Positions 14,355 through 14,502 of a stretch of 14,502 bases of DNA are shown here, piece after piece (positions within the stretch are counted from its first letter, which is position 1; the number at the start of each line of letters is the position of its first letter). The notes beneath the pieces were generated by a model that worked only from the letters and a program-made list of their open reading frames with translations, had not been told where the DNA came from and made no database searches. The position numbers were made by a program, and so were the translations under genes. Origin of the DNA: Gemmatimonadota bacterium (lineage in GTDB: Bacteria > Latescibacterota > UBA2968 > UBA8231); the NCBI GenBank assembly GCA_026706505.1, contig JAPOYQ010000680.1, positions 1 through 14,502 on the forward strand. Direction: 5' to 3'.

Positions 14355-14502
14355 ATGGCAAAAATCGGCGCAATTCACCACAACTGGCCCGGCTGCGACT
14401 TAGAGGGCTTCGCCCGGCGAGCCAGCGAAATCGGCTATCGCTACTGCGAGTTGCGGATCGGCGACATCTGGGATGGCGAGTCCAAAAACGGCGAGCAGAC
14501 GG
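14355..14502 (+). CDS. Sugar phosphate isomerase/epimerase-like TIM barrel protein, N-terminal part
   Basis: Starts at ATG 14355 with AGGAG (14343-14347) seven bases upstream and runs off the right edge after 49 codons. MAKIGAIHHNWPG followed by FARRASEIGYRYCELRIGDIWDG has the first strand and the (I/L)GYRYxELR second strand of xylose-isomerase-like/AP-endonuclease-2 TIM barrels, which isomerise or epimerise sugars and sugar derivatives. Metal ligands lie beyond the window. It follows the GH13 gene by 23 bases, so it belongs to the cupin-DUF3500-GH13 operon and probably handles a sugar product of that pathway. Confidence 0.75.
   Translation, partial: MAKIGAIHHNWPGCDLEGFARRASEIGYRYCELRIGDIWDGESKNGEQT

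Noticed and set aside
1..14502. CRISPR arrays, tRNA/rRNA genes, insertion sequences, phage genes
   Set aside because: No regularly spaced repeats, no tRNA or rRNA-like segments, and no transposase, integrase or phage motifs were seen in any frame.

Overview
The window is high-GC bacterial DNA packed with short-spaced operons. It carries a tandem pair of large secreted proteins with FlgD/gliding-type C-terminal domains, a phytanoyl-CoA-dioxygenase-family enzyme, a Gfo/Idh/MocA oxidoreductase, an enolase-superfamily tail, a DUF3500 protein, a cupin and an AP-endonuclease-2/xylose-isomerase-like protein. This mix is typical of uncultured sugar-acid and polysaccharide degraders of the Latescibacterota/Poribacteria type. 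That placement is an inference from gene content; no marker gene is present. The contig almost certainly comes from an Illumina metagenome assembly, because it still contains an exact adapter sequence.

Layout: (1) 2-208 (+) is the tail of an enolase-superfamily gene. (2) 244-891 (-) is a HAD phosphatase of visibly lower GC than its surroundings. A perfect 15-bp-stem hairpin (942-983) separates it from (3) a lactonase beta-propeller (995-2068, -). (4) 2234-7401 (-) is a tight operon read right to left: PhyH dioxygenase, secreted protein A, secreted protein B. Protein B is one gene cut in two by 29 nt of Illumina P5 adapter plus an 11-nt poly-A run (2792-2831). (5) 7467-10309 (-) is a translationally coupled trio: Gfo/Idh oxidoreductase, PLP-dependent D-cysteine desulfhydrase/ACC-deaminase-like enzyme, TauE/SafE-type exporter. 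(6) 10391 to the window end (+) is a divergent operon: bicupin, DUF3500, GH13 (GlgE-reminiscent) enzyme, and the start of a sugar isomerase/epimerase-like TIM barrel.

Working together (inference): the divergent pair around 10310-10390 looks like a sugar or sugar-derivative metabolism locus. The Gfo/Idh, desulfhydrase and TauE genes may handle a sulfur-containing substrate. The GH13, DUF3500, cupin and TIM-barrel genes would act on carbohydrate. The PhyH and the two secreted F5/8-type/FlgD-like proteins form a separate unit for extracellular binding or surface display.

The most striking signal, the block at 2792-2831, is a sequencing artefact and not biology. It produces the known spurious peptide strings FFFNDTATTEIYT and MIRRPPRST. 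No RNA genes, CRISPR arrays, insertion sequences or origins were recognised, and no gene-free stretch exceeds 300 bases.
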